Under the pieces are notes generated by a model. It saw only the letters and a list, made by a program, of their open reading frames with translations, ran no database searches and was not told the DNA's origin. DNA of 64,000 bases, taken from positions 1 to 64,000 of the forward strand of contig DATKFG010000030.1 of the NCBI GenBank assembly GCA_035511515.1, given 5' to 3'. Source of the DNA: VBCK01 sp035511515 (GTDB lineage: Bacteria; Pseudomonadota; Gammaproteobacteria; Burkholderiales; Burkholderiaceae_F). The translations under genes were made by a program, and so were the position numbers. Below, piece after piece: positions 61,714 through 64,000 of this stretch. Positions within the stretch are counted from its first letter, which is position 1. Each line of letters begins with the position of its first letter.

Positions 61714-62769
61714 ATGGAAAGCACCGACCTCTCGGTTCTGAAGACGTGCATCCAGTGGATCGAAGACGGCCATCGGGTGGCGCTGGCAACCGTCGTGGAG
61801 ACCTGGGGCTCGGCGCCACGCCCGGTGGGCGCGTGGCTGGCGATCCGCGCAGACGGCCAGCTGATCGGTTCGGTCTCGGGCGGCTGTGTCGAGGACGATC
61901 TGATCGACCGGGTGCGAACCGATGTGCTGACCGCTGCGTTGCCGCAGATCGTGCTCTACGGCGTCACCAAGGATGAGGCGGCTCGCTTCGGATTGCCCTG
62001 CGGCGGCACCTTGCGGCTGGTGGTCGAGCCGCATCCTCAGGTTGCGACGTTGCGCGAACTGCGCGATCGCGTGGCCGCCAAACGCATCTGCGCGCGCGTG
62101 CTCGACCTGCAAACCGGCATCGCGACCCTCGAGGAAGCGAGCCGGGCGGACACGCACAGTTTCGACGGCCGCGTCATGCGCGCCATCTACGGTCCGCGCT
62201 GGCGGCTGGTGGTGGTGGGAGCGGGGCAGCTGTCGCAATACGTGGCCACGCTGGCGATCGGCGCCGACTACGAAGTGACCGTGGTCGATCCGCGCGAGGA
62301 GTTTGCCGCCGGCTTTGCTGTGGCCGGAGTACGTTTCGAGCGCGGCATGCCCGACGATGTGATTGTGGAAATGGGCATCGACAGTCACACGGCCATCGTG
62401 ACCTTGTCGCACGACCCCAGGCTCGATGACATGGCGCTGCTGGAAGCGCTGAAGTCGCCCGCGTTCTACGTCGGTGCCTTGGGCAGCCGCGTCAATACGG
62501 CCAAGCGCAAGCAGCGGCTGGGGCAGTTCGACCTGAAGCAGGAGGAAATCGAGCGGCTGAAAGGTCCGATCGGCCTTTTCATCGGAGCTAAGACACCGCC
62601 GGAGATCGCGATTTCAATCCTGGCCGAGATCACTTCCGCCAAGTACCGCGTGCCGCTGTTGCAGAAGCGACTGATCCCAGCCGAACAATTGACCGAACTG
62701 GCCAAGCGGCTGGATTCGCTGACATCCCATGTGACCCGATTCTTTCCGGAAACCCGCCAGAATTCGTAG
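61714..62769 (+). CDS. XdhC-family molybdenum-cofactor chaperone
   Basis: 351 residues: N-terminal XdhC domain (VVETWGSAPRPVGAWLAI, SVSGGCVEDDLI, GLPCGGTLRLVVEP) and a Rossmann C-domain (LVVVGAGQLSQYVATLA, VDPREEF, YVGALGSRVNTAKR). XdhC proteins bind and help sulfurate the molybdenum cofactor before it is inserted into xanthine-oxidase-type enzymes, so it serves the hydroxylase encoded on the left side of this island. Confidence 0.93.
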   Translation: MESTDLSVLKTCIQWIEDGHRVALATVVETWGSAPRPVGAWLAIRADGQLIGSVSGGCVEDDLIDRVRTDVLTAALPQIVLYGVTKDEAARFGLPCGGTLRLVVEPHPQVATLRELRDRVAAKRICARVLDLQTGIATLEEASRADTHSFDGRVMRAIYGPRWRLVVVGAGQLSQYVATLAIGADYEVTVVDPREEFAAGFAVAGVRFERGMPDDVIVEMGIDSHTAIVTLSHDPRLDDMALLEALKSPAFYVGALGSRVNTAKRKQRLGQFDLKQEEIERLKGPIGLFIGAKTPPEIAISILAEITSAKYRVPLLQKRLIPAEQLTELAKRLDSLTSHVTRFFPETRQNS

Positions 62770-62859
62770 CCCCCTGCCGCCGCCTTAGCACCGATCACAC
62801 CAAGGCAGTTGCGGTCTCTGGCGTCTTACCGGCTTACCAAATTCACGGGCGCAATCGCG

Positions 62860-62888
62860 TTGTCCTGACCTCGCGGCGACCGTATATT
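62860..62888 (+). promoter_or_regulatory. sigma-70-type promoter before the SYLF gene
   Basis: TTGTCC (62860-62865) and TATATT (62883-62888) are separated by exactly 17 bases. The -10 matches the consensus at five of six positions, the -35 at four. Transcription would begin near 62895, about 150 bases before the SYLF start. The rest of the 62770-63042 gap shows no gene. Confidence 0.55.
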
Positions 62889-63042
62889 GGAGTTCAGCAG
62901 AGACCAAGATCGCTCGCACCGCTTTCGCGGACCGAGCGACTGTCGATCGAATGAAGGCCAGCTGCATCGCCGCTTCGATCGCTTCAACCCATCGTTGTTT
63001 CCATGCTGTCCAGATCGCTCCAGCACCGTGAAGGAGACTCCA

Positions 63043-63606
63043 ATGAATACCAATCGACGCCGCCTTCTTGCTTTCACTGCCGCCTCAGCGACAGTTTGCT
63101 CGACGGGCCTGCTCGGCAAGCCTGCGTACGCCGCAACGGCGGAGGATCTGAACCGCAGCGCTGAGCAAGCGCTGCGGACGCTGTACAGAACCAACGAGAC
63201 GGCGGCCAAGATCGGCAACATCGCCAAGGCGGCACTGGTGTTCCCCAACATCGTCAGGGCAGGACTCATATTCGGGGGTGGTTACGGCGAAGGCGTGTTG
63301 ATGCAGGGCTCCAAAGCCATCGACTACTACAACTCGGTCAGTGGGTCCTGGGGCCTGCAGGCTGGTGCGCAATCGTATGGATATGTCGTGTTCTTGATGA
63401 ACGACAGGGCCAGGTCCTACCTGCAGAAATCGAGGGGCTGGGAAATTGGAGTGGGGCCCACGGTGGTATTGGTCAACGCAGGCGTCGCCAAGAATCTGTC
63501 CTCGACGACGTTACAGGACGACGCCTATGCCTTTATCTTCGACCAGCAGGGACTGATGGCCAGTCTGAGCATCGAAGGCACCAAGATTTCGCACATCAAG
63601 CGCTGA
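63043..63606 (+). CDS. Ysc84/SYLF-domain lipid-binding protein
   Basis: 187 residues. N-terminus NRRRLLAFTAA...KPAYA resembles a twin-arginine or Sec signal with a basic start. The SYLF domain is clear: KAALVFPNIVRAGLIFGGGYGEGVL, SWGLQAGAQSYGYVVFLM, GPTVVLVNAGVAKN and DQQGLMASLSIEGTKI. The domain binds phosphoinositides in eukaryotes; bacterial forms are exported and of unknown role. AAGGAG lies seven bases before the ATG. Confidence 0.9.
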   Translation: MNTNRRRLLAFTAASATVCSTGLLGKPAYAATAEDLNRSAEQALRTLYRTNETAAKIGNIAKAALVFPNIVRAGLIFGGGYGEGVLMQGSKAIDYYNSVSGSWGLQAGAQSYGYVVFLMNDRARSYLQKSRGWEIGVGPTVVLVNAGVAKNLSSTTLQDDAYAFIFDQQGLMASLSIEGTKISHIKR

Positions 63607-63959
63607 CCTGGGTCGAGCGACGGGAGCGACAAACGCGGTCAGGTGTTCGGGCACCCCGTGCTCGTGCCCGGATTCAGGAAGGCGGGCATCTCGTTGTCGA
63701 GAAACCGCCGGCGTTGAGCCATGGCATCGGCAGGGCCTTGCCCTGGATGCGAAGGGTCGACCAGGTTCAGTGGTACGCCGCCGAACGAACCCCAACCATA
63801 GCGGCGCTACATCCGAACGGCTGACCCGCTTGTTAGATACCGCGCCCGTCCGAATGATGTAGAAATAGGCCGACCCGCCCGCTTTCTATGGTCGGGCCGA
63901 GCGCTCGGCAAGGTCACCGCCCGAACACCCGGAAAGATTCAAGACGGAAGGAAGCGCAG
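63607..63959. other. 353-base intergenic stretch, no gene recognised
   Basis: Reading frames on both strands are short or without plausible starts and match nothing I know. A ribosome binding site (AAGGAAG) at its right end belongs to the next gene. Confidence 0.5.
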
Positions 63960-64000
63960 ATGAGCGATGAACAGTTTACGCGTGAACCACCGAAGAACCG
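63960..64000 (+). CDS. start of a gene cut by the right edge
   Basis: ATG 63960 follows AAGGAAG with eight bases between and reads MSDEQFTREPPKN to the end of the window. Too short to identify. Confidence 0.45.
   Translation, partial: MSDEQFTREPPKN

Overview
This 64 kb window is GC-rich bacterial chromosome with no rRNA, tRNA, CRISPR or phage genes that I can see. Gene content (MnmC, FTR1-type iron permease, ketone-body/3-hydroxybutyrate genes, QseBC-type two-component pair, TorF-like porin, DUF1329 protein) fits a proteobacterium, most likely a betaproteobacterium of the Burkholderiales. That placement is an inference from gene types, not from a marker gene.

Layout. 1-2.8 kb: end of an iron-uptake locus (cupredoxin, FTR1 permease), an outer-membrane-like protein and an EamA exporter. 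2.8-12.5 kb: a complete kdp potassium system, kdpF-A-B-C, a PTS IIA-Ntr-type gene, kdpD-E, with a 31-residue membrane peptide gene in front of kdpF. 12.5-15.1 kb: a beta-propeller lipoprotein, then a metal exporter with a CsoR/RcnR repressor and its operator. 15.1-19.4 kb: a probable magnesium operon (Nramp-related transporter, porin, MgtC) behind a leader of about 350 nt that holds a promoter, a short peptide gene and a hairpin ending in a T-run. 19.4-31.7 kb, minus strand: secreted hydrolase, mnmC, and a ketone-body/3-hydroxybutyrate cluster (CoA-transferase, binding protein, GntP permease, sigma-54-type activator, patatin, 3-hydroxybutyrate dehydrogenase, acetoacetate decarboxylase). 31.8-33.9 kb: a two-component pair. 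33.9-45.5 kb: small accessory genes, including vapBC, a macrodomain protein, a decayed PIN toxin, ada-alkB, a degenerate HD-GYP protein and a ferritin-like protein.

45.5-62.8 kb is a divergent catabolic island centred on a GntR regulator. Leftwards run a permease, a small unknown protein, a xanthine-oxidase-type molybdenum hydroxylase (L-M-S), its CoxD/CoxE-like maturation proteins and a porin, mostly with overlapping genes. Rightwards run RidA, alpha/beta hydrolase, amidohydrolase, FAD monooxygenase, FAH-family enzyme, DUF1329 protein and the molybdenum-cofactor chaperone XdhC. The set looks like one pathway for uptake and oxidative breakdown of an aromatic or N-heterocyclic compound; the substrate cannot be read from sequence. 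The window ends with a Ysc84/SYLF lipid-binding protein and the first codons of another gene.

The two observations I rate highest are the leader of the magnesium operon, whose peptide begins Met-Asp-Pro-Cys-Pro like the Met-Glu-Pro-Asp-Pro of enterobacterial MgtL, and the unassigned molybdenum-hydroxylase island.
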